From Paenibacillus borealis (GTDB taxonomy: Bacteria > Bacillota > Bacilli > Paenibacillales > Paenibacillaceae), in the NCBI RefSeq assembly GCF_000758665.1, contig NZ_CP009285.1:4526001-4590000 (forward strand): a stretch of DNA of 64,000 nucleotides, read 5' to 3'. The notes beneath the pieces were generated by a model, which saw only the letters and a list, made by a program, of their open reading frames with translations, had not been told where the DNA came from and did not search any database. The first letter of the stretch is position 1. Every line of letters starts with the position of its first letter. The position numbers and the translations under genes are program-made. Shown here in pieces: positions 33,629 to 42,728 of this stretch.

Positions 33629-33964
33629 ATGGAACAAAACGTACAGAAGCTTATAGATTGGCTGGAGGCGCAGGAACATGCAACCCTGGTAATCAAGAAA
33701 CAGGAGCTGGATGACCAGGATACTGTCCACTTTAATCTGGAGACTGTAGACTACCGAAACGCCGAGGATGTCCTTGATGAATACCTGGACAGTGCACTGA
33801 TTCTGCGGGGTTCGGGGAATACCCTGAATGCTGACGGTGAGCTTGTGCCGCTTCCGCAGCCAAATTATGAGATCGCAGTGAGCGGGCTGAAGCTGAATTC
33901 AGTAGCAGAAGATAATGTCGAGCTGCAGACGGACAGAGCGAAATATTCGCTGGCCTTGAGCTGA
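33629..33964 (+). CDS. Hypothetical protein, 111 residues
   Basis: I do not recognise this family. The start ATG 33629 is eight bases after AAAGGATGG; an ATG at 33617 has no proper ribosome-binding site. The protein is acidic and soluble, with repeated beta-like stretches (HATLVIKKQEL, DTVHFNLETVDYRNAED, YEIAVSGLKLNSVAEDNVELQTDRAKYSLALS). Its promoter region contains the TTAAT-type palindrome shared with the acetyltransferase locus. Confidence 0.65.
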   Translation: MEQNVQKLIDWLEAQEHATLVIKKQELDDQDTVHFNLETVDYRNAEDVLDEYLDSALILRGSGNTLNADGELVPLPQPNYEIAVSGLKLNSVAEDNVELQTDRAKYSLALS

Positions 33965-33991
33965 ATGAACTAGTACTACCTTAGACACATA

Positions 33992-34022
33992 AAGGCCATG
34001 GGTGAAGCTTACCCATGGCCTT
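33992..34022. terminator. Bidirectional terminator
   Basis: AAGGCCATGGGT and ACCCATGGCCTT form a 12-base-pair stem with a seven-base loop between convergent genes. Confidence 0.8.
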
Positions 34023-34064
34023 ACATACGTCTATTGATTCAAATATAAGAAATTATCAGCTTAA

Positions 34065-34979
34065 TTATACTTCTTCGCCGAGAATCTCAACTTCCGTCTC
34101 CAGCTCAACATTGAATTTATCCTTAACTGTTGCACGCACATGCTGAATCAGTCCGATATAATCACTTGCCGTCGCATTATCCGCATTAACGATGAATCCG
34201 GCATGCTTGCGCGATACCTCTGCTCCGCCGATGCGGGTCCCCTGCAGTCCGCTCTCCTGAATCAGCTGGCCGGCATAACGGCCCGGCGGCCGCTTGAATA
34301 CACTGCCGCATGAGGGATATTCCAGCGGCTGTTTGGATTCACGGAGATAGGTCAGCTCATCCATGGAGGACTTGATCGCCGCAGGATCACCCGGCTGAAG
34401 CGCAAATCTGGCCTCCAGCACAATATACTCTCCGCTGGCAAAGATGCTTTTGCGGTATCCCCACTGAAGCTGATCGCCCTGCATAATCACGAGCTGTCCG
34501 TCCTTGTTGATTACAAGTGCACTTTGCAGCACATCCTTAACCTCACCGCCGTAAGCTCCCGCATTCATATACAGCGCCCCGCCTACCGTTCCGGGAATAC
34601 CGCAGGCGAACTCCAGACCCGTCAGCTCCTGCTCCAGCGCATACCTCGAAGCGTCGATAATCTTCGCCCCGCACTGCGCGTAGAGCAATCCGTCCCGGAT
34701 GCCCATTTCCGTCATGTCAGAGGTCTGAAGCACAATGCCGCGGATGCCCCCGTCCCGGATAATGACATTCGAGCCGTTTCCGAGTACCGTAAGCGGTATA
34801 TGATGATCATGCGCATATGTAGATATTCTCTGAATTTCATCGTAAGTAGCGGGTGCGGCCCAAATATCCGCTCGACCGCCCATGCGGGTATATACCAGAT
34901 CCTTAAGATTCTCGTGGCGCTTCAGCGAGCCTGCTGTGACCAGCTGCTGCAAGTCCTCATATATGTTGTCAATATTCAT
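34065..34979 (-). CDS. murB: UDP-N-acetylenolpyruvoylglucosamine reductase MurB
   Basis: The 304-residue flavoenzyme makes UDP-MurNAc for peptidoglycan in the cytoplasm. FAD-binding segments are LGNGSNVIIRDGGIRGIVL and ACGIPGTVGGALYMNAGAYGGE. The catalytic Ser is in YPSCGSVFKRP and a Glu near the end (VELETEVEILG) completes the site. The length fits the short, type IIa MurB lacking the extra loop. It stands alone here rather than in a mur cluster. Confidence 0.95.
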   Translation of the reverse strand: MNIDNIYEDLQQLVTAGSLKRHENLKDLVYTRMGGRADIWAAPATYDEIQRISTYAHDHHIPLTVLGNGSNVIIRDGGIRGIVLQTSDMTEMGIRDGLLYAQCGAKIIDASRYALEQELTGLEFACGIPGTVGGALYMNAGAYGGEVKDVLQSALVINKDGQLVIMQGDQLQWGYRKSIFASGEYIVLEARFALQPGDPAAIKSSMDELTYLRESKQPLEYPSCGSVFKRPPGRYAGQLIQESGLQGTRIGGAEVSRKHAGFIVNADNATASDYIGLIQHVRATVKDKFNVELETEVEILGEEV

Positions 34980-35006
34980 TCTTCATGCTCCTAACTCTAT
35001 GAAAAT

Positions 35007-35022
35007 GATGATCGTGATCATC
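35007..35022. promoter_or_regulatory. Small palindrome upstream of murB
   Basis: GATGATC-GT-GATCATC has perfect 7-base arms. It lies 28 bases upstream of the murB start, in a possible operator position. No known regulator is assigned. Confidence 0.3.
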
Positions 35023-35067
35023 TGCCTGCCTCACACGTGCATCGCGGCAACCACAACTTTAACAACG

Positions 35068-35100
35068 AACAGGCTCCCTTGTCAATGACAGGAGCCTGTT
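35068..35100. terminator. Hairpin after the iron transport locus
   Basis: AACAGGCTCC and GGAGCCTGTT form a perfect 10-base-pair stem with a 13-base loop. It lies 49 bases after the fhuF-like gene. Confidence 0.6.
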
Positions 35101-35148
35101 TGGAAGCAGCATACAGCATTATTATGTTTCATTATTCCCGATTATAAC

Positions 35149-35958
35149 CTATTTCCCGGCCGCAGCACGCTCTGAACGGAATTCTTCCCTTCTCTCAGCC
35201 CGCTCCCCCTCTTTCATCCGGGGACAGGTATAGCAGAGACGGCCGCCTTCAGTCCGGTAATACATACAGCAGCGGTTGCGCATCTGTACAGTCTGCTCCG
35301 GATCCGTGAGTGATTCAATCCTCCGCACCTTCACATGAAACGGATTCCGGGGCATCTGGAATACTTCAGCAGACATTTCGTCTTTCAGATAGCCGTAATC
35401 TGCTTCAATCCGATTAAGCATCTTAGGATCTGTAAGTCCGGCTGCAAAGGAATCCACATAATAATTGAATTTGGACGGCATCTGTCCCCAGATCTCGCCG
35501 AGCGATAGACCGCTCACCTGTGAAATGCTGCGTACCAGCGGCCCGGCAGTTTCTTGATAGAAACGGGCAAATACATCATTACGCCACACTTCCCTGCCCT
35601 GTTCTGCCTCAGGCCCCTGCTCCGTCTTCCACTCGTGAAGGGAGAAGGCAATCCGGCAATATCCGTCTGCAGGTATGAGATGAATACTCAAATTCATGAG
35701 GCTGAGATCGGGAACGATTGATAATCCTGTAACTGAATACTGAACCGCAAGTGCAAGATTGGACAGATAGCCGCCGAAATATGCAGCAGCCGCTTTATCG
35801 TCCAGTGCTTTCATTAGCGGCCCGTAAGTGTCCACAAATGCCCTCATGCCTTGCTCCTGCACCAGATCAATCGCAGCAAAAGAGTGCAGGGCTCCCTCCG
35901 GTTCTTCAGGATGAAGATCAAACTTGTTGCCGAATTCCTTAATCAATAGATCGTTCAT
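35149..35958 (-). CDS. FhuF-like ferric-siderophore reductase
   Basis: The 269-residue protein ends with the FhuF iron-sulfur motif: RNRCCMYYRTEGGRLCYTC, which is CC-x10-C-x2-C and binds a 2Fe-2S cluster. Such proteins reduce Fe(III) in the cytoplasm after siderophore uptake. It is the last gene of the iron-siderophore ABC cluster, 42 bases after the ATPase gene. The first 230 residues are of the matching alpha-helical type. The exact siderophore is unknown. Confidence 0.85.
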   Translation of the reverse strand: MNDLLIKEFGNKFDLHPEEPEGALHSFAAIDLVQEQGMRAFVDTYGPLMKALDDKAAAAYFGGYLSNLALAVQYSVTGLSIVPDLSLMNLSIHLIPADGYCRIAFSLHEWKTEQGPEAEQGREVWRNDVFARFYQETAGPLVRSISQVSGLSLGEIWGQMPSKFNYYVDSFAAGLTDPKMLNRIEADYGYLKDEMSAEVFQMPRNPFHVKVRRIESLTDPEQTVQMRNRCCMYYRTEGGRLCYTCPRMKEGERAERREEFRSERAAAGK

Positions 35959-36000
35959 TGCGCTGCTCCTCTCCGCTCCACTGGCCTGTACAGCTCACAC

Positions 36001-36816
36001 TTACAGTCCGGCTGCCTTGTACGCGGCCAGTTCGTAAGGAAGGCACAGCGGCACTCCGGTACGCGGATCTGGTACAATATCAGCTTCAATGCCGAACACT
36101 TCACGCAGGACTCCCGGAGTCATTACATCAACCGGCGCTCCTTCACTGATTACATTGCCGGATTTGATCGCTACCATATGCTGCGCATAACGGGAGGCAT
36201 GGTTCAAATCATGTACAACCATGATAATTGTCCGGCCTTCTTCCTCGTTCAGCTTCTGCAGCAGCTGCAGTACCTCCAGCTGATGGGCCATATCCAGGAA
36301 TGTCGTCGGTTCGTCAAGGAATAGAATATCTGTCTGCTGTGCCAAAGCCATTGCAATCCAGGCCCGCTGACGCTGTCCGCCGGAGAGCCGGTCAATCGGA
36401 CGGTCGTGGAACTCTGTCATGCCGGTAACTTCGATTGCATTAGCGATGATGCTGCGGTCTTCAGGTGTCATTGTGCCGAAGCCCTTCTGATGCGGGTAGC
36501 GGCCGTAACCAACCAGCTCAGATACTGTCAGACCGTCAGGTGCAGTAGGATTCTGCGGCAGAATCGCCAGCTGCTTGGCCACCTCTTTGGTGGACAGGTT
36601 ATGAATGGATTTGCCGTCGAGCATGACGCTGCCGCTCTTCGGCTTCATGATGCGCGCCATCGTCTTCAGGATAGTAGATTTACCTGAGCCGTTCGCTCCA
36701 ACCAGTGCCGTAATCTTCCCTGTGGGAAGCGACAGGTTCAGCCCCTTTACAATCATCGCCTCTGCGTATCCGATACTCAGCTGTTCTGTATTCAAACGTT
36801 CCGACATGATACTCAC
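36001..36816 (-). CDS. Iron-siderophore ABC transporter ATP-binding protein
   Basis: The 271-residue ATPase has Walker [10 protein letters not shown], signature [10 protein letters not shown], Walker [13 protein letters not shown] and the switch His in VVHDLNHA. It is of the FecE/FhuC/YusV type that powers siderophore uptake. It lies 49 bases after the second permease gene and before the FhuF-like reductase. Confidence 0.9.
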   Translation of the reverse strand: MSIMSERLNTEQLSIGYAEAMIVKGLNLSLPTGKITALVGANGSGKSTILKTMARIMKPKSGSVMLDGKSIHNLSTKEVAKQLAILPQNPTAPDGLTVSELVGYGRYPHQKGFGTMTPEDRSIIANAIEVTGMTEFHDRPIDRLSGGQRQRAWIAMALAQQTDILFLDEPTTFLDMAHQLEVLQLLQKLNEEEGRTIIMVVHDLNHASRYAQHMVAIKSGNVISEGAPVDVMTPGVLREVFGIEADIVPDPRTGVPLCLPYELAAYKAAGL

Positions 36817-36865
36817 TCCTTAGAATTATAATTTTTGATGAGAACTTCGCCTATGAATGCCTATA

Positions 36866-37897
36866 TTAAGCCTTCGATTTAGCCAAAAGATATAAAAAGT
36901 ACGGGGCTCCAATGATCGCCACAACAATACCCGTAGGGATCTCTGTAGGCTGCAGAATCCAGCGTCCGATGGTATCTGCCGTAAGCAGCAGCAGCGCGCC
37001 GATCAAAGCAGCAGCCGGCAGCATGATCTGATGCCGCGGGCCTACAAGCCTGCGCGCCAGATGCGGTGCAATCAGTCCAACAAAGCCGATGCCCCCGCTT
37101 ACCGAGACACAGGCACCTGCGAGAGCAACAGCGGCGGCCAGCAGCAGACGTTCCCGCTCCAGCGGCAGGCCAAGTCCCTTGGAGGTTTCATCCCCCAGGT
37201 TCAGTACGTTAAGCACCCGGGCTTTGTAGAATGCGAACGGCAGCAGGGTCAATATCCAGGGGAGCAGTGCCAGCACGAACCGCCAGTCTCCGCCCCAGAT
37301 TTTGCCGGCCAGCCAGATGGCTACGAACTGATAATTCTGCGGGTCCAGCCTTAATGACAGGATCAGCTGAAAAGCATAAATGCCGGCACCTACGGCAATC
37401 CCGATTAGGATAAGCCGTGTAGGCGAGAGTCCGTCTGCTCTCCGGTAGGAGAGGAAGTAGATCAGTGTGGCCGTAAGAGCTGCACCTGCCAGCGCCAGCA
37501 GCGGAAGAACAAAGATTGGTGCTGCCGTGGTTGCCGGGACAAATGAGATGAAGATCAGCACTGCAAAACCCGCTCCGGCGTTTATCCCTAAGGTTGAGGG
37601 TTCAGCAAGAGCATTGCGCGACAGGCCTTGCAGAATAGATCCGGATACTGCGAAGCCCGCCCCGATGAGCAGTGAGATCACTATACGCGGCAGCCGGAAA
37701 TCAAACAGAATCAGCTTCTGCTGTTGGGTTCCTTCTCCGAGTAGAGTATGTAGAACATCTAGTGGTGATAAGCGCATGAAGCCGGTATTCATACTGACTA
37801 TAAAAATAACAACGATAAGTACGCCAAGCAGCGCTAAAATGCTGGCTTCTCTGGTGCGGCGCGCTTTAGCAGAGGGTACTAACATGGTCCTGTTCAT
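36866..37897 (-). CDS. Iron-siderophore ABC transporter permease (FecCD family), second
   Basis: The 343-residue permease has nine to ten membrane helices. FecCD-type segments include FRLPRIVISLLIGAGFAVSGSILQGLSRNALAEPSTLGINAGA and GGIGFVGLIAPHLARRLVGPRHQ. It forms a heterodimer with the upstream permease. The first base of its stop-start region overlaps that gene at 37897. Similar pairs in B. subtilis are YfiZ/YfhA. Confidence 0.9.
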   Translation of the reverse strand: MNRTMLVPSAKARRTREASILALLGVLIVVIFIVSMNTGFMRLSPLDVLHTLLGEGTQQQKLILFDFRLPRIVISLLIGAGFAVSGSILQGLSRNALAEPSTLGINAGAGFAVLIFISFVPATTAAPIFVLPLLALAGAALTATLIYFLSYRRADGLSPTRLILIGIAVGAGIYAFQLILSLRLDPQNYQFVAIWLAGKIWGGDWRFVLALLPWILTLLPFAFYKARVLNVLNLGDETSKGLGLPLERERLLLAAAVALAGACVSVSGGIGFVGLIAPHLARRLVGPRHQIMLPAAALIGALLLLTADTIGRWILQPTEIPTGIVVAIIGAPYFLYLLAKSKA

Positions 37898-38955
37898 TAC
37901 AGCTCCCCCTTGCGCTTGCTGGCCAGATAGATGAAGAACGGTACACCGATTACAGCAATCAGGGCCCCAATTGGTGTTTCATAAGGCGCATTAATCATTC
38001 TCGCAGCGATATCGGCAAAGATAATGAGAATGCTGCCGAGTACAGCCGAGCAAGGAATAATCCAGCGGTAATCCACCCCAACGAGATAACGTGTAATATG
38101 CGGAATCATTAATCCGACAAAAGCAATCGGCCCCACCGTCGAGACCGCCGCTCCGGCAAGAATGACCACAATGATCATCCCTGCGGTCTGTACCAGCCGT
38201 GTACGCTGTCCCAGTCCTGCGGCAACATCCCGGCCCAGGCTTAACAGCGTGATAGAACGAGAGAGCACCAAAGACCCGATTAATGCTGCAGCGACCCAAG
38301 GAAACATAATCTTAAGCTGGGTCCAGTTCGCTCCGCCAATCCCGCCTGCCATCCAGAATGCGATATCCTGGGAGAGGTGGAACAGAATCGCGACGCCCTG
38401 GCTGACCGCCAGCAGCATGGCACTGACTGCTGCACCCGCAAGGGTCAGGCGAAGCGGGGTCAGCCCGCTGTGTGACAGCGAACCGATGCCGAAGACCAGC
38501 AGTGATGCTACTGCCGCTCCGATGAAGCAGTAGATCATGATATACATGAATGAGAGCGAAGGCGCAAAGGCGAACGCCAATGCCAGGCCGACGCCGGCTC
38601 CGGCGTTAAGTCCCAGCAGTCCGGAATCGGCCAGCGGATTGCGGGTCATTCCCTGCATAATCGAACCGGCAACCGCAAAACATGCACCGACCAGCGCTCC
38701 GGCCAGAGCCCGGGGAATCCGCAGCTCCCGGATGACCTGGTGCTGCGCCAGCTCCGGATTGAAGCGGAACACAGCTTCCCATACGGTAACCAGCCGGATA
38801 TCCGCTGCCCCTAACGATACGGATAACATCAGGCCAAAGACGATCGCGGCACTCCCCAGCAGTAGAATGGTGACTGCAGCTACCGGCCGGGACCTGACGG
38901 GCTTGTCCCCTGCAGCAGTTGAAGGATTAAGCGTAGAACGTGTGGATGAAACCAT
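37897..38955 (-). CDS. Iron-siderophore ABC transporter permease (FecCD family), first
   Basis: The 352-residue permease is the first gene of the operon. It has the FecCD pattern RELRIPRALAGALVGACFAVAGSIMQGMTRNPLADSGLLGLNAGA, and VGPIAFVGLMIPHITRYLVGVDYR near the end. A Fur box lies 39 bases upstream of its ATG, so iron repression of permease-ATPase-FhuF is likely. The binding protein gene upstream has its own terminator, so this operon has its own promoter. Confidence 0.9.
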   Translation of the reverse strand: MVSSTRSTLNPSTAAGDKPVRSRPVAAVTILLLGSAAIVFGLMLSVSLGAADIRLVTVWEAVFRFNPELAQHQVIRELRIPRALAGALVGACFAVAGSIMQGMTRNPLADSGLLGLNAGAGVGLALAFAFAPSLSFMYIMIYCFIGAAVASLLVFGIGSLSHSGLTPLRLTLAGAAVSAMLLAVSQGVAILFHLSQDIAFWMAGGIGGANWTQLKIMFPWVAAALIGSLVLSRSITLLSLGRDVAAGLGQRTRLVQTAGMIIVVILAGAAVSTVGPIAFVGLMIPHITRYLVGVDYRWIIPCSAVLGSILIIFADIAARMINAPYETPIGALIAVIGVPFFIYLASKRKGEL

Positions 38956-38993
38956 AAGCCGTCTCCTAACAGGATTATTACTTGCTTCTAATT

Positions 38994-39012
38994 GATTATC
39001 ATTCTCATTATC
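38994..39012. promoter_or_regulatory. Fur box upstream of the permease operon
   Basis: GATTATCATTCTCATTATC matches 15 of 19 positions of the Fur consensus GATAATGATAATCATTATC. It lies between the terminator of the binding protein gene and the permease start. Confidence 0.78.
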
Positions 39013-39092
39013 GCAAATATATGAATATTGTACAAGCAGATAGCACGTAAACTATGCTGTACTCTCTCAATCTTTAATTAATTTAAAAAAAG

Positions 39093-39130
39093 GTGCAGAT
39101 CATCGCATCCGGGGATACAATGACCTGCAC
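39093..39130 (-). terminator. Terminator of the iron-siderophore binding protein gene
   Basis: On the minus strand GTGCAGGTCAT and ATGATCTGCAC bracket an extended stem, followed by C and seven U residues. Confidence 0.85.
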
Positions 39131-39174
39131 ATTCTCTGCCGGCATAGGCTGATTACCGGCCCGTTAAGCGCCGC

Positions 39175-40197
39175 TTACTTCACAAGACTGCTCAGGGCAT
39201 CATCAATTGTTTTAGAGTTAGCTATAGGACCGCTGTACAGCCAGCTGGTTGCTCTGCCAAACTCATGAACATTCCCCGCCTTAACAGCCGGAATCCCCTT
39301 CCAGATCGCGCCATCCGTAATTTCAGCAGCATCCGCCCCGTCACTGTTCACAAGGATGATATGATCTGCAGTCAGCTCAGATAATTTCTCAAGTGAAATC
39401 GGGTTCCACGTTGCTCTGGACTCTGCAGGAATTTCGGTGACCAGATTCGGGAGCTTCAGTCCAAGATCTCCATACAATACCGCTCCGCTGCTGCGGGTTT
39501 CGTCTACAATGAAGAAACTCTTGGAGACCAGCCAGAGAATGGCAACCGACTCATCGCCGATCGCAGCAGAGATTTTGGCTTTAGCATCCGCCGCTTTTTG
39601 ATCATACGCTGTAATTGCTGCTTCTGCTTCAGGCGTTTTGTTCAATAGCTCGCCGATCTTGAGCAGCGATTTGCGCCAGTCCTTGCTGACTTCGTCGCCG
39701 AGTACATACGTAGGTGCAATTTTGTTCAACTGGTCATACAGGCCGTTCTGAACAGTACCTTCCGATTGTACGATGTGGAAGTCCGGTGCGAAGCTGGTTA
39801 CGGCTTCCAGTGGAAGGTCATAGCTGATGGTTGGAACATCTTTAAGCTCAGCTGTGAGGTATTCCATAGTACCGTTTGTAACGGACCATTGGGCAACCGG
39901 AGTCACGCCGAGTGCGACCAGATAATCTTCCAAATAAGAAGCAAGTACACGCTGCGGGTTCGCAGGGATAGTGACTTTATGTCCCATTGCATCAGTTACT
40001 GTTTGCTCTACCGCTGGAGCTGTTGTTTCTGCAGGTGCAGTTGTTGCTTCGGCAGTTGCTGCAGGTGCCGTAGTTGCAGCTGTTCCGTTATTGGCCGCAT
40101 TGTTATTTCCACATGCGGATAATAGCAGTGTTGTTGTCATGAGTCCGGCCATAGCCAGCTTCATGCTTGTTGATCTATGCAGGTTTAACGAAAACAT
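39175..40197 (-). CDS. Iron-siderophore binding lipoprotein
   Basis: The 340-residue protein has a lipoprotein signal peptide ending LLLSAC and an Ala/Thr linker. The mature domain starts VTDAMGHKVTIPANPQRVLAS, the usual start of FecB/FhuD-type class III binding proteins, and continues with LEDYLVALGVTPVAQW. It captures a ferric siderophore for the downstream permeases, with B. subtilis YfiY as a similar type. A strong Fur box lies 75 bases upstream. A terminator separates it from the permease operon. Confidence 0.9.
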   Translation of the reverse strand: MFSLNLHRSTSMKLAMAGLMTTTLLLSACGNNNAANNGTAATTAPAATAEATTAPAETTAPAVEQTVTDAMGHKVTIPANPQRVLASYLEDYLVALGVTPVAQWSVTNGTMEYLTAELKDVPTISYDLPLEAVTSFAPDFHIVQSEGTVQNGLYDQLNKIAPTYVLGDEVSKDWRKSLLKIGELLNKTPEAEAAITAYDQKAADAKAKISAAIGDESVAILWLVSKSFFIVDETRSSGAVLYGDLGLKLPNLVTEIPAESRATWNPISLEKLSELTADHIILVNSDGADAAEITDGAIWKGIPAVKAGNVHEFGRATSWLYSGPIANSKTIDDALSSLVK

Positions 40198-40271
40198 TAA
40201 AAAACCCCTCCTGTATGTACATTCATTTATTGGTCAAAGGTGATTGTGGCCTTCGCCTCACATAAACTGAT

Positions 40272-40290
40272 GATATTGATTCTCATTCTC
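40272..40290. promoter_or_regulatory. Fur box upstream of the siderophore-binding protein gene
   Basis: On the minus strand GAGAATGAGAATCAATATC matches 16 of 19 positions of the Fur consensus, with the palindromic centre preserved. It lies 75 bases upstream of the ATG. Confidence 0.85.
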
Positions 40291-40341
40291 TCTGTCAACT
40301 AAATTATAAGTAGTCCTGTATAAACATGCTGCGCAACACAA

Positions 40342-40380
40342 AAAACGGCTGTGTCCGCAACCTGCAGAAACAGCCGTTTT
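40342..40380 (-). terminator. Terminator of kimA
   Basis: AAAACGGCTGT and ACAGCCGTTTT form an 11-base-pair stem followed on the minus strand by TTG. It lies 18 bases after the kimA stop. Confidence 0.75.
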
Positions 40381-40397
40381 ACATATAAAGGGTATGT

Positions 40398-42215
40398 CTA
40401 TTTGTGCAAATGATATGGCACTGTTGCGATAACGATATCCTTCTGATTCATCAGATAAGAGCGGATGAACAAGCTGGTCTGATTATGCAGAATCGCCTGC
40501 CACCAGTGCTTCGTAACAAATTGCGGAATGAGTACCGTAATGTGGTCTGTTGAAGCGGTTTTCCACTCCACCGTATCGATGAATTTCACCAGCGGGCGGA
40601 TGATGCTGCGGTAACGCGAGCGGAGTACAATCAGGCGCACCCCGGGATTCCACTCTTCCCACTTCTGTTCCATTTTGTGAATCTCTTCTTCATCAAATCC
40701 GACATATACAGCCACTACATTCTCAGTCAATGACTTCGCATAGCTGATGGAATGCAGTACCGCGCGGGTAACACCGGCAACGGGAACCACCACTGTACTT
40801 CCTTTAATACAAGGTTTATCCGTTGCCGGACAAATGCGCAGCTGATCTGCAATGTTCATATAATGGCGGTGAATCCGGTGGAATACGATGATTACAAGCG
40901 GCAGGAAGATGAAGGCCATCCACACGCTCGAGAATTTAGTAATAATGAAGATCAGGGTAATCGTCAAGGTTGTGAGCATGCCGACCGTATTCACGGCGAA
41001 TTTGCTCTGCCAGCCCTTAGGCTTGGTTCTGTACCACTGTACCATCATGCCAAGCTGTGAAAGTGTAAATGGAATGAATACCCCAACTGCATATAATGGA
41101 ATCAAGCCTTCGGTATTTCCGTGAAAAGCAGCTACTAGCACAGCCGACATTACACCGAGGAAAATAATGCCGTTCGAGAATCCCAGCCGGTCGCCGCGCA
41201 CCATGAAGGCATGCGGTAAATATTTGTCTTTGGCGAACATGAACGCCAGCAGCGGGAAGGCCGAGTAGGCCGTATTTGCCGCCAGGAACAAGATTACCGC
41301 CGTGATCCCTTGAATGAAGAAGTACAAACCGCCGCGGCCAAAAGTAGACTCGGTAATCTGTGACACAACCGTTGCTTTCTCATCCGGCATGATGCCGTAC
41401 CAATAAGCCAGGAGCGTAATCCCTGTGAACATAATACCGAGAATCAGGCCCATCAGCATCAGCGTTTTGGCCGCATTTTTCTCAGCAGGTGCTTTAAAGT
41501 TAGGGATCGCATTGGAGACTGCTTCTACCCCGGTCAGGGCCGAACAGCCGGAGCTGAATGCCTTAAGCAGGAGGAACATACTGACATTCGATACCGCTGA
41601 TCCGATCTCCGGAACCTGGGCATGAGCTCCGCCGGTTGCATATTTGAAGACTCCGGCAATAATCAGCACAAAGATGGAGACTACGAACAGATATACCGGA
41701 ATGGCTATGAAGGAAGCTGATTCGGTAACACCCCGCAGATTGACAATCGTTAAGAGCAGAATAACAGAAACCGCTATAAGTACACTATGATTATGAAGAC
41801 CCGGGAACGCTGATGTGATCGCATCTGTCCCCGCCGAGGCGCTTACCGCAACGGTTAGAATGTAATCGACCAGCAGAGAACCGCCGGCCAAGAGACCGGT
41901 ATGCACACCGAGATTGGTTTTGGCGACGATATACGCGCCACCGCCCTGCGGATAAGCAAAAATGGTCTGCCGATAGGACAGGATTAAAATGGCCAGCAGG
42001 CCCAATACGGCTAGTGCAATTGGCAATGAGTACCAGATAGCTGTAAAACCTGCGGCTACGAGTACGATTAAGATTTGTTCTGTTCCGTAGGCTACAGACG
42101 AGAGCGCATCAGAAGACAGGACAGCCAGTGCTTTCACCTTGGATAACTTTTCATGATCGAGTTCGTTCGACTTCATCGGACGCCCGATCAATAGTCGTTT
42201 TACCTTGCTTACCAT
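40398..42215 (-). CDS. kimA: Potassium importer KimA (APC family)
   Basis: The 605-residue protein closely resembles B. subtilis KimA (YdaO, 607 residues), a high-affinity K+/H+ symporter. Shared segments are KVKALAVLSSDALSSVAYGTEQIL, AYPQGGGAYIVAK and LLLKAFSSGCSALTGVEAVSNAIP; the cytoplasmic C-terminal domain follows from about residue 470 (GSTVVVPVAGVTRAVLHSI). I chose ATG 42213-42215 by alignment; the ribosome-binding site AGAGG is 13 bases away. The leader carries a c-di-AMP riboswitch, so high c-di-AMP should switch off expression. Confidence 0.92.
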   Translation of the reverse strand: MVSKVKRLLIGRPMKSNELDHEKLSKVKALAVLSSDALSSVAYGTEQILIVLVAAGFTAIWYSLPIALAVLGLLAILILSYRQTIFAYPQGGGAYIVAKTNLGVHTGLLAGGSLLVDYILTVAVSASAGTDAITSAFPGLHNHSVLIAVSVILLLTIVNLRGVTESASFIAIPVYLFVVSIFVLIIAGVFKYATGGAHAQVPEIGSAVSNVSMFLLLKAFSSGCSALTGVEAVSNAIPNFKAPAEKNAAKTLMLMGLILGIMFTGITLLAYWYGIMPDEKATVVSQITESTFGRGGLYFFIQGITAVILFLAANTAYSAFPLLAFMFAKDKYLPHAFMVRGDRLGFSNGIIFLGVMSAVLVAAFHGNTEGLIPLYAVGVFIPFTLSQLGMMVQWYRTKPKGWQSKFAVNTVGMLTTLTITLIFIITKFSSVWMAFIFLPLVIIVFHRIHRHYMNIADQLRICPATDKPCIKGSTVVVPVAGVTRAVLHSISYAKSLTENVVAVYVGFDEEEIHKMEQKWEEWNPGVRLIVLRSRYRSIIRPLVKFIDTVEWKTASTDHITVLIPQFVTKHWWQAILHNQTSLFIRSYLMNQKDIVIATVPYHLHK

Positions 42216-42307
42216 TGTAGTAACAGTTCCTCTCTTTGTTAAGTTGAATCGGCAGTACCGCGCGCTGTTTTCATAAGTGGATTTCATAAATGCAGGCACA
42301 AAAATAA

Positions 42308-42330
42308 GCATACGGAAATGATCCGCATGC
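42308..42330 (-). terminator. Terminator of the kimA riboswitch expression platform
   Basis: On the minus strand GCATGCGGA and TCCGTATGC form a 9-base-pair stem (one G-U) followed by TTATTTTTG. Its 5' arm can pair instead with GCATG-rich sequence just upstream, allowing an antiterminator. Confidence 0.8.
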
Positions 42331-42356
42331 CTAAGTGCATGGTCATTATCCCACTA

Positions 42357-42493
42357 TTGCTTACGAGGTTAGCTGGCGGATTCGGGCTGTGGTAGCCCTA
42401 CGGATTTCGAGTCTGCTGACCCGCTTCCGATTCACCCCGTTGGCACTCGGCCAAGTTTGGTTCCCCCGTTTTTCCTTCCGGAAAATTCAGCGC
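42357..42493 (-). ncRNA. c-di-AMP riboswitch (ydaO-yuaA type)
   Basis: The minus strand of the kimA leader has the conserved ydaO blocks in order: GGGGGAACCAAACTTGG, GGGGTGAATCGG, GTAGGG and CCGAATCCGCCAGCTAACCT, ending CGTAAGC. These are the hallmarks of the c-di-AMP-binding aptamer. The ends are approximate. A terminator follows 27 bases downstream. Confidence 0.93.
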
Positions 42494-42517
42494 ATATTCA
42501 ACTTCTCACAAGGACTA

Positions 42518-42546
42518 ATATTAATCTACAATGCCTCTTCCGTAAA
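42518..42546 (-). promoter_or_regulatory. Promoter of kimA
   Basis: On the minus strand TTTACG (42541-42546), a 17-base spacer and TAATAT (42518-42523) lie just before the riboswitch. The remaining stretch 42547-42728 shows no other feature. Confidence 0.6.
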
Positions 42547-42728
42547 GCGTTGAAACAAATGAAAAAAGAATGAAAAACAACCAAAACAACCAAATCCATG
42601 ATCCGGTATGTCTTGATCTTTCATTCTCTTTCATTATCCCTTTATCGCGTGATTTTACAGCGTTTCTGCTGATTAATTTACACTTAATTTAAGGGAAATA
42701 TATACTCTTCATTCTGCCTGACGGCTTC

